64,000 bases of DNA from Euleptes europaea (Eukaryota; Chordata; Lepidosauria; Squamata; Sphaerodactylidae): contig NC_079318.1 of NCBI RefSeq assembly GCF_029931775.1, forward strand, positions 57,576,659-57,640,658, in the 5' to 3' direction. Below are positions 1 to 12,269 of the stretch, in pieces. Under the pieces are notes generated by a model. That model ran no database searches, was not told the DNA's origin, and saw nothing but the letters and a program-made list of their open reading frames with translations. The translations under genes were made by a program, and so were the position numbers. The first letter of the stretch is position 1. Each line of letters starts with the position of its first letter.

Positions 1-1419
1 TTCAACTCACCTTCGCTGTTTCCTGTCATCTGCTCCCAGTAGGGGAGATCATTGTTTCTTTAGACTATATTGTTGTTTTTGGTTTCATCGTTGGGCGTAC
101 CAGGTTTAAAGATAATGCACTGGTTGACCACACAGGGAACCCAGACTGTCATTTGATGTGCAAGGGGTCCCCTCCCTCACAACTTCCTGTCTAAAAATAC
201 AGTGGGAAAAGCTATGGGAGGTCCAGAATAATACACCTGTTGAAATCAAATATTGTGTTTATGGTCAGATGCATCTTATAACAGTGTAGAAATATGCCCA
301 GGCTTTGTTGGGGGGTGGACATGCAGTTAGCACTTGCTAAAAGTCCAGACCCCATCAATGTGTCTGTTCCCCTGACAGGCTAATATGTACTCAAGTCCAT
401 TTCTCCCTGCTGCTTCCCAGACCTTACATACACAGGTATCTAATGTGTGCCCCATCAATCTGTCTCTTTCTGGGAAAACTGCTGAATTAAATGTCCATAT
501 CTGTTTCAGAAGGTATGGGAGTGAATATCAAGACAGCTACTAGCAGTCCCTGAAATTTGAATTTTTAATTAAGCAGAAGCACAAACTGTAGTGCCTTGTT
601 GCACATTCACATGAAATGTGGTGAAAGGTTCAAGATGTCACTGTACCCAAAAAACTTCTAAGATATCTATAACTGAATTACTTCAGTGCTGGATGGTACT
701 TAGTTTACTGCAGAGCCTGATCAAATTATTTATAACTCTTATGAGTCACTTTCCTATTAAAATACTCAAAGTGATGTACAGGTCCATCCTGCAGTACATT
801 TTGAGCCTTTGGCCTTGTTGCCTCTTCATATAGCCTAGCCTCTTGCACAACAGCATGACTGCTCTTATTTTCTTCAGTCATTTTAGAAGAGCAATCCTAA
901 CCCACACACGTTTGAAAGTCAAGTGAGGCAAAATGGAGGTTTAGTACTATTTGTTATTTGTTAATCATAATATCACCGTGACTGTGGTACCTCAGATACT
1001 TACTAGTGTTAAGCATGTGAGCCTCTGCCTTCAGGGGGCACATCTTTGCCCCCTCCAGTTCCACCAGTTGGAATGGGATGGAGAGAAAGAGGTAGAGTTA
1101 GCAGAGGCAGCTTGTGTGCTCTGTGGTGGTTGATCATGAGAAAAAGTAATGAGAAGTGGAGAAAATAGGTAGTTGAGCTGCAGAGATTGTGGATGAGGAG
1201 GCAGAAATTACAGGTCCATATTCTAAGCTCAAACCAGAAGGCAAGCAGAAGAATTTCCAGGTGCGCCCCTAGAACAAGATTGTGGGAGGTGAAAACCTTT
1301 TGCCTGCGTATTAACTCTGAGTATTTGGAGGCTGATTGAGCTCTTATGCTCACGTTGAATGCTTCAGATGTCAAGATACCTAGTCATATTACCAAAAATG
1401 TAACTAAACTGGCCTCAGG

Positions 1420-1616
1420 CATAATTCCTTGACCTGTGTTCAAATCACAACTCTGCTGTAGAAGATCACAGGGTGATGTTCAGCCATTTACTTGCTCTTG
1501 GCTTAACTTAACCATGCATGGTTGTTTTGAGGATAAAATGAAGAAGTGAATTATGTAAGCTGCTTTGGGTCCCCATTGTTGAGAAAGATAGGGTCTCAGT
1601 GAAGTAAATAAATACC
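1420..1616 (+). repeat. Decayed tRNA-derived SINE (type 2)
   Basis: A weak internal promoter-like segment (GTTCAAATC at about 1439) is followed by the usual body: a GTTTTGAGGATAAAATG block, then a GCTGCTTTGGGTCCCCATTG block, then a GAAGTAAATAAATA tail. The same block order recurs at 51975, 54628, 56668, 57550 and 63328, which defines the family inside this window. This copy is diverged and lacks a clear target duplication. Confidence 0.7.
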
Positions 1617-3753
1617 TATAGCTGAAGATGTGGGTGAAAAGTGGGTGGGACGGAGAGAAGGAAGAAGGGAAAGGTGAGACTTTGGGGGTTGTCTTCCCCT
1701 TTTTGGTCTTGGCAGGACATGGATACAATCCCCTAGCATTCTCAGTACCAATACAGGCAGGGATGCCATGGCTGGGTCAGTGATTCTCCGTAATGCTGGA
1801 GACCAAATAGTTGACAGCTAGCTGCCTATGCTCTCCAGGTAGCACCCATGGGCCTGGCAGGTGCACACCTCCTTGCTGTAGCTGGATCTGGATGGGATGG
1901 TGACTGTCTCTCAGACCCTGCTAGTCATAGAAGACACTACTGAGCTAGGTGGACCTATTGTCTGACTTGATGGTAGCTTTGTATGTTCAACTCATGTTTA
2001 CTCTTTGAAGTCTCAAATTGTGTTCCAGATAATGGTAAAGCTCCAGTATGTGAATGAACTACGTTTGTGTATTAGATTCGGTTCTTGATTTGCAAAATAC
2101 CGTTTTTAAATGAAATTCCCAAAGATGCATGTGGTGTGGCAGAGAACAGTATATATGTCTGTAGCTATTCGTTTTGCTAAAATATTTGCTTAGAAAAGTT
2201 TCCCAGAAATCATTTTGCATATCCCTTTTCCTCATTTGTTACAGTAAATAATAGCTTTTTTGGCTAGGTTAGGTCCCATGACACATCGTGGGCTCTGGTT
2301 GCTTTTCTAGTATCTTCTGTTTTCTGAAGAAAGTCATCAGGGTTTTGTAATCTTTTCCCCTTCATTGTTTTATACTCTGGTTCTACTTTTGATTTATATA
2401 CCACTGTGTTTCATGTTTCTGTCTGAATATAAAGCTTTATTGATTCCCCAATTGTTTTTTATTTTGTATTGTAGTTGTTCTACATATAAACTTAGTCTGT
2501 TCTTTGACTTTATCCACCGGATTGATCTTGTTCAGTTTTGCCATGTTTGATATTACTAAAAATTCTGTGTTCACATTATTCATTCTTTATTGCTTTTTAG
2601 TTGGGAGTCAGTATAGTTTGTAAACTGTAGTGTTTGTCTTTTTCTTATTCTTCCTCTTTGATTTTCTGTTATGTTCCAATCTGGGCTCTATAGAAAAGAT
2701 GTATGTTTTCCTTGTTAAGCTGATCATTGTGTTCATATTCATTATTCTTTTTACATGATAAGTTAGAATATAATTATTTTCTTCTTGTAGAGTGCTCATT
2801 ATGTATTTTATTCTCTGTAAAATTACTTACATGTGTATGTGAGTGATCTCCCCCCCTCCCTTACCTGGTGATCCTTCATAGTTTTCCTTAGTTTCACTAA
2901 CGTCTGGAATTGCAAGTTCCTGTTCTGGCCACTGTCATTTGAGGAGAAGCTTGAGGGAAAAGATCCTACCGTGCATTTTATTGCACAGTTGGCAGGTGTC
3001 ATGGGATATTATGCTGGCTGGATGCTGTTACCAAGGATACCTAGGATGCAGATTCTAGAAGCTCTTGGGGAGAATAAAAAGGCAGTTGTTTAGTCTGGGA
3101 GCATCATTTGCAGAGAGCATAGAAAAGGTTTGGCTCCTTTGGTGAGTGAAATGAAGAACAGAGTACCAATCCCAAGTTTAAGTTTCCTTTCCCAGGGAGA
3201 GGAAAATGAGGACAGATCTATTTCCAGTCAGGCATGCGTAAACTGCTGAATGTCTTGAAAGGGTTTAGGTAGTGAAACTATTACTTTTAGTTTACCTGAG
3301 CTGGTAGTTGTGTTTGTTCATATCTCTATATATTACGCACACACCCCTATATTCTTCTTGAAGTCATGTGTGTCCTTGAATTGATGTATGTAAAATCTCA
3401 TAGTAGTCCTTAGATTCTGAATATTTTATGTATTCACATGTAGTGATTTGAATCATTGCTACTCATATAACTTTCTATAGATAAGGCATTTTGGATGATG
3501 TTACAACAGCCAGTCACTTTTGAGTAGTGAATTGGCAGGCTTAATCAGTAAAACTGCAGAATGCTTCCTAGGTGGAGAATTTGAGTGCAGTGCTATGGCA
3601 ACTGCATTTATTCTGTCTGACCCTTTACTTCTAACATTTGAAGTTAGAAGGTAGCATTGTGTATACAACTGCATATGAATACTGCATACTTTTTCTACAT
3701 TTTGGAAATTGCATTGGTATATAATTTCATGTTTAGTCAGTTGCAGTAAAAAT

Positions 3754-3800
3754 AAAGTCTGATGGCACTTTCGAGACTAACAGGTTTTAATTCTAAAATA
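3754..3800. repeat. Short fragment of a foldback repeat family
   Basis: The phrase GTCTGATGGCACTTTCGAGAC followed by a TAACAGGTTTTAATT stretch resembles the arms of the palindromic repeat at 62638-62822 and the fragment at 52968-53022, all of which carry a tagged or traced-gene-like TCCAG/TGGCACC..GAGAC motif. Only one arm fragment remains, so orientation cannot be set. Confidence 0.35.
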
Positions 3801-6049
3801 AACACTTGGCCTAGACCAAGCCAAGTGTTCTTAGACCTCTGATGCAGCTGCTTCCAAATGGTTGTTTCCTGAGGCCATAATGTCAGTGTCTCCTTCAGGG
3901 AGCTGATGCTGTTTGGTTTCAGTTTCCCCCCCACCCCAAAAGGAGTATTTGTTCCCTGAATAGTCCCAAGACAAGCTTTCCAAACCCAAGTCTGTGCCCA
4001 TAGCCAAGGGCCCATGAATGATACACATGCCTGGGACAACTTGGCACTCTATTGCACATTCAGTTCATGGGAGCCACCTGAAGCTCACTGTTCTTTGTCT
4101 TGCATTCAAGATCCTTTGAATTGTATCCCCATTCCCCAAGACTCCAAGACAAGTGCGCATGGGTAACAAATTGACAGTTAGCAAGGCATTTCCAGGCACG
4201 GTGTTGGGGATCAGTGGTATAGTGATTACATGACGATCTCCCGTTTTTATAACTAAAGCCTGTGATGACAGCAAGCATGCATCAATACTGGCAGTTGCAT
4301 TGCAAAGAGTTTTCCTGGTGGGATGATGCCGTACTGTGCTGTGGCAACGGGTAGGGGAAGAAATAGGGTGGTGAAGTAGAGGAAGATGGAGCCGTCATCC
4401 CTTGAATACTTGTATGAACATCTGCATTACAAAAAACTGGCAACGGCAAACAGTGAGCTATTGTGGATATAAATCAGAGTTCAAATTTATATACTTCAGT
4501 AGAGTTCTAGGGTATAGCTCAGCAGCAATGGTGAAATTTAGCAGGGCTTGTATGTGCTTTACTTTTCCTGTGGCTGATCCAAAAGCATGGGATGTGTAAA
4601 AGGGATAGCGGTCATAGCTCTTCAGTAGAAAGTTGCTCACTGCCTGTAGGGTTACTCTGCTTCTAGAAAAATTAATAGTCTGTGAATCCCAAAACTTGCC
4701 ACAAATCTAATTTTTCTTCAAGCCAGCTTGCTGGTGTCATTGATCAGCTGTCAGCCCTACCCAAGTGTTTGGTCCTAGATGTATGAAGTTAGAGACTGCA
4801 ATATCCTAATTATTTCAGGTGGTTAACATGTTTGCATACATTCACAACAGTATGTAATCAAGAAATTTCGGGAGGGAGTGGAGAATGGGTTCTGGATGAG
4901 TATAGGGCTTCATGAAATTTTTTGAAGGCTTGTTCCCATACTTTGGAGTTACATGTATGTTTCAAATGGGATCAGATAGCAAAAAAAGATTAGGGTGTCG
5001 TTAAATTCTTGCTTATTTTGACAAGTACTCTGCATATTATGGTTGTAAATGTAAACTTTCATTACCTGCCAGCTTTGGGGTGAGTGCTGGTGTGTGTGAA
5101 ATATCTATGGAACCTAAAACTTTTGGTTATATACTTGACTGTATCAGTTCTCCATCTCAGATCTACTATACAAGATGTAAAGTGAAGATACAGCATTATA
5201 TAAAGCTTAGTTTCCACCAATATAAATTCTGCTGTTATAATGGTGGCTGATGCTTCTTTTGTATGAAACAATGTAATTGTGCCCTTGTGGAACATGGTTC
5301 AGGCTATATATGATAAGAGTCCCAGAGGTAGCCTCATTGATCCCTTGATAGCGTGGCAGGATTTCCCATGCACAGAATATTTAAAGAGCTCCAAAACAAG
5401 CAAGTTAGCCATTTGACAAGTACCCTACTAATTTTCTTGTCCAACTTTTCCAGCAGCTGTTAGGTACAATAGAAATACAGCTGGTTCTTTAAGGTTGTTT
5501 TTTAAAAAATTATATTTGTTTACAATTGGGGGCATAATTAAGTTGTTGCATTCTTGTAACTCCTTGCTACATTTTTATCCATGTTGAATCTGAGGGAAGG
5601 AGGCAAGATACAAATGTTTTCCAGTAACAATCCAAGCAACTGTTCATGCCCTTATGAATGGAGCAGATAGCCTGGTCAGGGGCTCCAAAAAGTGATCTGA
5701 TGAGCATGTGTGTAGTTGTCACAGTTTTTTGGTTGTGCATTCTAATTGTTCACTGTCAGCATACTCTTCCCGACAAAATACATGTCAAAAATAGCAGTTC
5801 TGTAGTAACTAAAATCTCAAGTCTTGTATTACTGCTGCTATAATTTATCCAGCATGATCAATGGATTGGATCAAGCAGTAGATTTCTGCTAACAAAAGTG
5901 GGGGCACTCATCCCCCTTCCACTGCAATTATCTGTAGCTTCTCTCATTCTGTTCTTGGATGTCCCTAGGAGCAGCATTCCAGGCTGCGGCAGGACAGCAG
6001 AGACCAAGTCCTGTACTGTTGGCAGCAGTCCCTTCAGTCAGCAAAAACT

Positions 6050-6206
6050 TCTGATGGATCCAACTGAGTATGTTGAAAACAAGGGAGGATATGAATATAT
6101 CTCAGTCCTGGTTGATTATGTTTTAAGGTTTGTCCAGGCCTATCCTACAACTAATAAGTCTGGAAGGACCGCAGTAGACAAAATATTCAATGATTTTTGG
6201 TTCTGA
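6050..6206 (+). mobile_element. Ty3/Gypsy-type integrase fragment (fossil)
   Basis: A frame of about 50 codons reads like the start of a retrotransposon integrase core: an acidic residue near the start, then a GG-Y-hydrophobic run, then VDYVLRF and the AYPTTNKSGRTA block, which in Gypsy elements follows the first catalytic Asp. No LTR, reverse transcriptase or gag neighbours are visible, so this is a short, old, broken piece of a Ty3/Gypsy (chromovirus-like) element. The family call rests on recognition of the integrase pattern and not on a search. Confidence 0.6.
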
Positions 6207-6424
6207 AAGTGTTTTACTTCATGTTTGGTGTGTTCCGAAGAAATAAAAATCAGCATTTTCGATGCCTCCTGCCTTTTTCCCTACTTGGAGTATAACACAT
6301 GTGTAGAACTCTCAAGGCAGCAAGATCTTAGTCTTAATTTTAGTTAGGTTTGTAAGATGCTTAATATGTATCAACATGGAATTTTGTGTGTTTTTACTCA
6401 ATTTTTATCTTGTATTGTGGAATG

Positions 6425-6500
6425 TTGGAAATCACCCTGAACCTGGCTTGGGCTGGGAAATAGTGGGATATAAATCTAATAAAATAAAAAAAATAAAAAT
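6425..6500 (+). repeat. LINE/SINE-like 3' tail with (AATAAA)n
   Basis: The segment has the phrase CCTGAACCTGGCTTGGGCTGG, then GTGGGATATAAAT, then an A-rich AATAAA tail. The same end (CCTGGCTTTGGCCGGGG, then an AATAAA tail) lies at 43694-43755. This is a typical 3' end of a sauropsid retroposon. The parent family is not determined. Confidence 0.45.
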
Positions 6501-6512
6501 AAAGTAAGTAAC

Positions 6513-6765
6513 TGGTTCTTGTAGGTTATCCGGGCTGTGTGACCGTGGTCTTGGTATTTTCTTTCCCGACGTTTCGCCAGCAGCTGTGGCGGGCATCTTC
6601 AGAGGAGTAACACTGAAGGACACTGTCCTTCAGTGTTACTCCTCTGAAGATGCCTGCCACAGCTGCTGGCGAAACGTCGGGAAAGAAAATACCAAGACCA
6701 CGGTCACACAGCCCGGATAACCTACAAGAACCAATGAAGTCTGACCGTGAAAGCCTTCGACAATA
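6513..6765. repeat. Palindromic foldback repeat, copy 1
   Basis: The arms 6513-6610 and about 6635-6733 are near-perfect reverse complements, starting TGGTTCTTGTAGG and ending CCTACAAGAACCA, with a GACGTTTCGCC/GGCGAAACGTC core. The outer tail 6734-6765 carries the GAAAGCCTTCGACAAT end of the family. A similar A/G-rich AAGTAAGTAAC / AAATAAATAAC pair flanks it and may be the target duplication. Other copies lie at 33757-33999 and 60046-60443. It may be a Penelope-like element remnant; that assignment is from memory of similar squamate repeats. Confidence 0.75.
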
Positions 6766-7954
6766 AAATAAATAACATTAGCAATAAATAAAATTAGCCT
6801 CTGTCCTGAGGAACTCTCAATGTAAATTTCAAGGTTAACAAGAGATTAGTGTGTCAAAATGTATTTATATGACCTTTATTTTGGTTAGGATGAGGACTAG
6901 GGCACAGAGTCAGTTAATTAAAAATACAGGTTTTAAGAAGGAATTTAGTGTTAGCTTGACTTGTAATCTTCACCTTGTAGAGTTCACCCGTAAAGACCAT
7001 AATATAGCCCTGGGTTGGTGAAAAAAATTAATCAGAATCAGGGTCCTTGGGTTTTTTTAATTTGAGAACTGTTGTAGACCTTCTAGCTATTTGACATAAT
7101 TTTACATGAATGTTAATCATGATACTCAAAAGGTTATCACAAAGATTTTAAAGTTCTGTAATGGTCTAGGAACTTTAAGAATATTGTAATTGTTTATTTG
7201 AGACACTAATTTTGACTTTCATTTCTTCTAGGAAATCCCAGATGTTGTATCCTGTGCTATCTGAAGCTTAATCACTTCTGTACCTGTTCGCAGAAGGAAT
7301 GTAAACCTAACATTTTAAATCTGTGGAGAAATTGGCAGAGGTGCAGTTGACGGGTAAATAACTTTGTTGTGGAATGGAATGCATTTGTTGTGGAAAGTGT
7401 CTTGACCCAGGGGTTTAACCCATGGGGGTAATCATATCTGGAAAGCAAACATGCACATAGCAGTGTTAAATATTCTCCATTTTGTGTGAAAGAGAGCCTT
7501 CGGGATCATGTTTGTAAATCTAAGTCATAATGGTACATTTTGTTGTAGTGAGTTGCAATAGCACGGTTAGTTGGCCTATGATACGTTGTGTTCTCTTATA
7601 CAGATCTGCATTAGGATGTTGCCCAGCACTGCTTTAGGGATTTTGTCATACCCAGGAATAGCTCCCAGATCCTTCAAACCTCAGTCAGACTGTTGCTTCA
7701 CAGTTTGAAAAGGAACTTTTCTTGCTTTGTTTTATGCAGTACTTCTGTATACTGCAGATCTTGTCCCATTGAGCTAGTTTTGGCAGTTCTCTGGCAACAA
7801 GCAGTTACTTATAGGGAATTTTGAGAGACTAAAGTTGAACGTGAACCCACAGACACTTGTGTATCTAGTTAGTATACTAATAGTGTTTTAAATTTACAGT
7901 ATAAATATATTTTATTGTTTGAACTAACTATAACCCAGTGATACCTAATTTGAT

Positions 7955-8035
7955 ATAGTGGGTTTGGAGGTCAGACTGCTAGATTTGAATCCAACGTGGC
8001 CTTATGTGGGGTGACACTGGAACTGAGTACTGTTG
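7955..8035 (+). repeat. tRNA-SINE fragment
   Basis: The segment has a TAGTGGGTTTGGAGGTCAGACTGC block, then a TTTGAATCC box-B-like block, then GGGTGACACTGG, matching the head of the tRNA-derived SINEs in this window. Only the head is preserved. Confidence 0.45.
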
Positions 8036-9609
8036 CGGTAAACTCCTGCCACAATCTGGTGAGACGTTTGAGGAGGCAAACTTGACTCCAATCATTCAGA
8101 GACCTCCAAAAAGCTGATAATTGAGGTTGCAGGAGCTGTGTGGACAAAAAGCTTCACTGCCTGAGATGCAGCAGTGAGTAGGGTAGTCTGGGTGAAATTA
8201 CTTGTGCCAACAGAGCTTTCTTTGCAAATGTAAAGACTGTGGTAAGAAGAAGAAGGTGGTCACAGTTTCCACTGTTCTCCCCTCCCGCTGCAGCTTCCTG
8301 GGCAGAGTAGCTTTTTTGTCCATGCGCTACCTGGAACTTTCAGCACCAGCTTTTAAGTTTCTGGAGAAAAGGGATGACAGTTGTGCTCACGCTTAATAAG
8401 ATTGAGGCTATGGTAGTTTGATAGAATTGGCTAGCGCTGACTGACTTTAACTAGTTTTTAATAGGGTCAGTGGCATTTTGAGTGTAACAATTCAATTCCT
8501 AAATCTGTACAATATTCAGCTTAGTTTCCAAAGTATTTGGTAAAACCTTTTCACCAGTTCTTACTGTCTCTAGCCCAGTATCCTGGCTATAGAGTGGAAG
8601 TAACTTACAGTAGGTTATGAGATTGAATGAGAAATAGTATGAAGAATTTTACACATAAGTAACTCAGCTACATTTATGCAGATATGAGTAGTAATGCTCA
8701 TATTCATAATCATATAGTGCGGAAAGCTTCTGTATACTTCACTGTTGATCAGTGATATTCTTGCCAAGGGCTTCAGTAAAAGCCACTAACTCTTAATATA
8801 GCATTCAGTGGTATACCAAGCAGGGCCTTTTGAGTGTCCTATTACTCTAGTGCATCATTGGTTCACAAAGCCTAATGGGTGCTACTTATGCAGTGCTTGT
8901 ATTGATCTAAAATAATTGCAGTAATTCATTCTAGACCTCTTGTACCTGAACCAAAAATGCTTTTTATGTAATAGCTTAGATTTTTCAGACCTGTTTCAAT
9001 GTGCATATTACAAGGTACTGTGTTCTGTGTTTGCATTATAGTTTTTTTACTTTTTAAATGGTACTTAAAGCAGAGTTAAGTATGTCTAAATTCTGTGGAG
9101 AGAGCTGTGTGTATTGAACTGAATGTCTTAAGACATTTGAATCGAGACCACGAGACAATCTACACATTCAGAAGACTCTCTTAGTGCATAGTTTTTGTAT
9201 AATGTCAGGCTGTGGTGGGTGGGGAATAAGTATTGTTGACTGATCTTCTGTATTAAAACAGCAGCACAAGCCCCTATTTTTGCATAAAGAAAACTATTAT
9301 GTTGGGATGAGAGTTCTAGGCCAGGATTCTTGTTTTTCATATGCAAGGTGTCCTTATATGAAGGAGTACTTGTGTACAATTCTGACATAGTCTGGTTGCA
9401 GCATCCCTAGAGAGCTGAACAACATAATATTTCTGAAGATAAAGATTGTATCTTAACCAGGAAACATAGCCACCAATATCTGAAGGCTGTCAGCTAAATG
9501 TCGGAACAAACAATTGTGGTCTTACCTTAAATAGCCAAGCAAAATTTGCTATTTTTTGGAATTGCAATTTAATCTTTTTGTATTGATAGTTAAATTACTT
9601 GTTTTGCAG

Positions 9610-10478
9610 ACTTCTTTACAAATTAAGCAAACATGGGTGCATTTTTGGATAAGCCAAAAACTGAGAAGCATAATGCTCATGGGACTGGAAATGGTCTGCG
9701 TTATGGGCTTAGCAGTATGCAAGGATGGAGAGTGGAAATGGAAGATGCTCACACAGCTGTTGTAGGCATTCCTCATGGCTTAGAGGACTGGTCCTTTTTT
9801 GCTGTTTATGATGGTCATGCAGGTTCTCGTGTGGCAAATTATTGCTCAAACCACTTATTAGAACACATCACTAATAACGAAGACTTCAGGGGAACAGAAC
9901 AGCCCGGCTCTACTCTTGAACCCTCCGTGGAAAATGTAAAGAGTGGAATCAGAACTGGCTTTTTGAAAATTGATGAGTATATGCGCAATTTTTCAGACCT
10001 TAGAAATGGAATGGACAGGAGTGGCTCGACAGCAGTGGGAGTTATGATTTCGCCTGAGCACATTTACTTTATCAACTGTGGAGATTCACGTGCTGTTCTC
10101 TATAGGAATGGACAAGTCTGCTTTTCAACCCAGGATCACAAGCCTTGCAATCCAAGGGAGAAGGAGCGAATCCAGAATGCAGGAGGGAGTGTCATGATTC
10201 AGCGTGTTAATGGCTCATTAGCAGTTTCTCGCGCTCTGGGGGACTATGACTACAAATGTGTCGATGGCAAAGGTCCCACGGAACAACTTGTTTCTCCGGA
10301 GCCTGAGGTTTATGAAATTGTAAGAGCAGAAGAGGATGAGTTTGTTGTCTTAGCTTGTGATGGAATCTGGGATGTAATGAGCAACGAGGAGCTCTGTGAA
10401 TTTGTTAAGTCTAGGCTTGAAGTATCAGATGATCTGGAAAAAGTGTGCAATTGGGTGGTGGATACTTGTTTACACAAG
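9610..10478 (+). CDS. PPM1B: PPM1B exon 2: start codon and catalytic core (CDS from 9633)
   Basis: Encodes residues 1-282 of a PP2C-family (PPM) Ser/Thr phosphatase, which removes phosphate from Ser/Thr of regulatory proteins such as stress and inflammatory kinases in the cytosol. The start ATG at 9633 gives MGAFLDKPK, the myristoylation-type N-terminus of PPM1A/B. Metal and phosphate ligands of the family are visible: Arg33, Glu37/Asp38 ([10 protein letters not shown]), Asp60-Gly-His62 (VYDGHAG), GMDRSGSTA near 127-133, GDSRAVL near 150, and Asp243 (ACDGIWDV). The sequence is close to human PPM1B throughout. The differences I noticed lie mainly in the 85-97 loop. The acceptor AG is at 9608-9609, leaving 23 nt of 5' UTR in this exon, and the donor GTATGT is at 10479. 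The exon ends on a codon boundary after His-Lys. It is a normal intact exon; reading on past the donor gives a chance frame only. Confidence 0.98.
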
Positions 10479-11434
10479 GTATGTAACCTGTTTTTGTCAT
10501 GGATTGCGTCCTGGAAGATGCAATAGAGTCCTTGGATGTGCTGTACTGTTGCAAAATGTACTGAGGCTGATGGTTTGAAAAAAACAAAAAACTAGTAAAA
10601 TAATGGTAATTTGACTACTCTTCTGCATTTGTGGATAGTCTTGTGATGTTTCAGTGAGGAATTACTCTGAGAATTAACTTACACAATTTCATGCTTGTTA
10701 GGAATTCATACCTTCATTGGATTTTGGATTCTTAATGTTATTGTATGCCATATTAAATTGATTTTTTTTGTTCCAAGCCCTAATTTGTCATTAGTGCAAA
10801 ATACCTTTTTTCTTTGTGTTCGAGCAGGATATTTAAAATGTCCAAAAAAGGTAAGACTTTTTTTGAAAAAAGGACAAACTACTCTATTTTACCCAGTCCC
10901 AAGAATTGGTATGGCTTGCAGTTAAAAAGAGAACATCTAATTTATAATTTCTGAAGGTTTTCTGAATGAAGTGTTAAGTAATGTTTTCATAGCAAGTATA
11001 TCTTTCAATCTGATATTGCTTAGTGTATCTGTTTTGCTTTCATGATAAAAGGAATTCTAGGCTTGGGGTAGTGATGTATAAAATTGAGGACGAATTGTTC
11101 ACTTTCCTCTTCATTTCCAAACTCATAAATTTCAGAGGTATAGGAGAGGTAGACATGTGCAGAAACATTATGGTAATATTGACAATAATCAGAATTTAAA
11201 TGGATTTTAAGGGAAAATCAACTTTCATGGTGCCGTTTCCATTTTTTTAATTAACTTTCAGCTTTATCTCAGTATTCAGATTCCAAATGCAGAATAGTAT
11301 GATTCTTAAAATATTATGAATTCATTGGTTTTCTTGAGGTCACCTTTTTGTGAGTTAATGTGGGAGATGACAGAAGTATTTTTGGTACTATTGGTGTAAA
11401 TTTGTATTAAAATGGCTATCAAGAAGAAATAAAG

Positions 11435-11692
11435 AATAAGAGTTGGTTTTTATAGGCCGACTCTCTCTACCACTTAAGGAAGAATCAAACCAGCCTACAA
11501 TCACCTTTCCTTCCCAACAACAGATACCCTGTGAGGTAGGTGGGGCTGAGAGAGCTCTAAGAGAGCTGTGACTAGCCCAAGGTTACCCAGCTGGCTTCAT
11601 GTGGAGGAGTGGGGAATCAAACCTGGTTCTCCAGGTTATAGTCCACTGCTCCAAACTACCGCTCTTAACCACTGGACCACGCAAGTAATGCA
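11435..11692 (-). repeat. tRNA-derived SINE (type 1), antisense
   Basis: Read on the minus strand it has a GTGGTCCAGTGGTTAAGAGC head, a GGTTTGATTCC box-B-like block, the CAGCTGGGTAACCTTGGG block, GCCCCACCTACCTCACAGGG, and a tail ending GCCTATAAAAACCAACTC. The family recurs at 16446, 25793, 26019, 31796, 55528 and 55914. This copy is near full length. Confidence 0.85.
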
Positions 11693-11754
11693 TTAGATGC
11701 CTGGGAGTCTTAGTCATATGGAAAGATACAGTTAGGATCACTTTATTTACATAG

Positions 11755-12240
11755 AATGGGCTTCCCCAACATGGTGCCTGTGGGTGCCCTGGTGCCCACA
11801 GATGTCCTGGTGCCCACACCTTTTCAGGCACCTCTAATTATTTTTAGAAAGTAGGTAGGGCTTTTGCCCAGCAGGTCTTCTGATCAGCTACTGGAGATGT
11901 AATTGGTTATGCAGATTTTCCAAAAATTCATTTTGCAGCAGCTGCCACCATAGCACAAGGATCTTCACAAGGACTGAAGATAAGCTGTGTATGCAAGAAA
12001 ATATTTTTAAACAATATGTTCATTTTAAAAGGCATCCTGTTAATTGGACGTTTGGCCTGAAATGTTGAATAGTTAGTATTAGAGTTATGCATGACCTCAC
12101 TCCCTGAGATTTTTGTTTTGGGTCTGTCTCTTGAAGCAACCATTTTGTAGTTGGCTCTCCCTTTCGTGGCAGCCATTTTGTGGTAGCATCTAGTGTTCGA
12201 ATCCCAAAGGTGCCCACAGACTCAGAGTTACCCTGATAGA
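11755..12240. mobile_element. Non-autonomous hAT-like element (MITE)
   Basis: It begins with CCCCAACATGGTGCCTGTGG and its far end (about 12205-12225) holds GGTGCCCACAGACTC, an inverted match to the start. The interior has repeated CAGCCATTTTG blocks (12172 and variants). The pattern, a GGTGCCC-type inverted end with CAGCCATTTTGTGG inside, is familiar from sauropsid hAT-type MITEs. No transposase frame is present. The exact ends and 8-bp duplication could not be fixed by eye. Confidence 0.55.
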
Positions 12241-12269
12241 AAACATTACTGTTCTTCTCCAGGAAACCT

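Larger units (their letters stand above)
1..9609 (+). other. PPM1B: PPM1B intron 1 (3' part), mostly non-coding
   Basis: No coding exon is visible here. The stretch ends at a good splice acceptor (pyrimidine-rich tract then AG at 9608-9609) just before the PPM1B start codon, so it is read as intron 1, with the promoter and non-coding exon 1 outside the window. It is AT-rich. It holds a decayed tRNA-SINE near 1420, a fragment of a foldback family near 3754, a short Ty3/Gypsy integrase fossil near 6050, a LINE-like tail near 6425 and a foldback repeat at 6513. In 1-1400, 1620-3750, 3800-6050, 6770-7950 and 8040-9600 I see only unique-looking AT-rich sequence with short chance open frames. Confidence 0.7.

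Noticed and set aside
1009-1374. 121-codon minus-strand frame in intron 1
   Set aside because: Low-complexity Leu/Ser/His-rich composition, no domain, no splice context, and no matching frame elsewhere in the window.
9633-10526. A 297-aa reading of PPM1B exon 2 continuing past 10478
   Set aside because: The extra residues after His-Lys come from intron 2. The donor GTATGT at 10479 and the in-frame continuation GSRDN at 12926 show normal splicing.
11435-11692. Possible tRNA genes at the SINE heads
   Set aside because: Box A and box B are present but the cloverleaf is not; the sequences run directly into SINE bodies.
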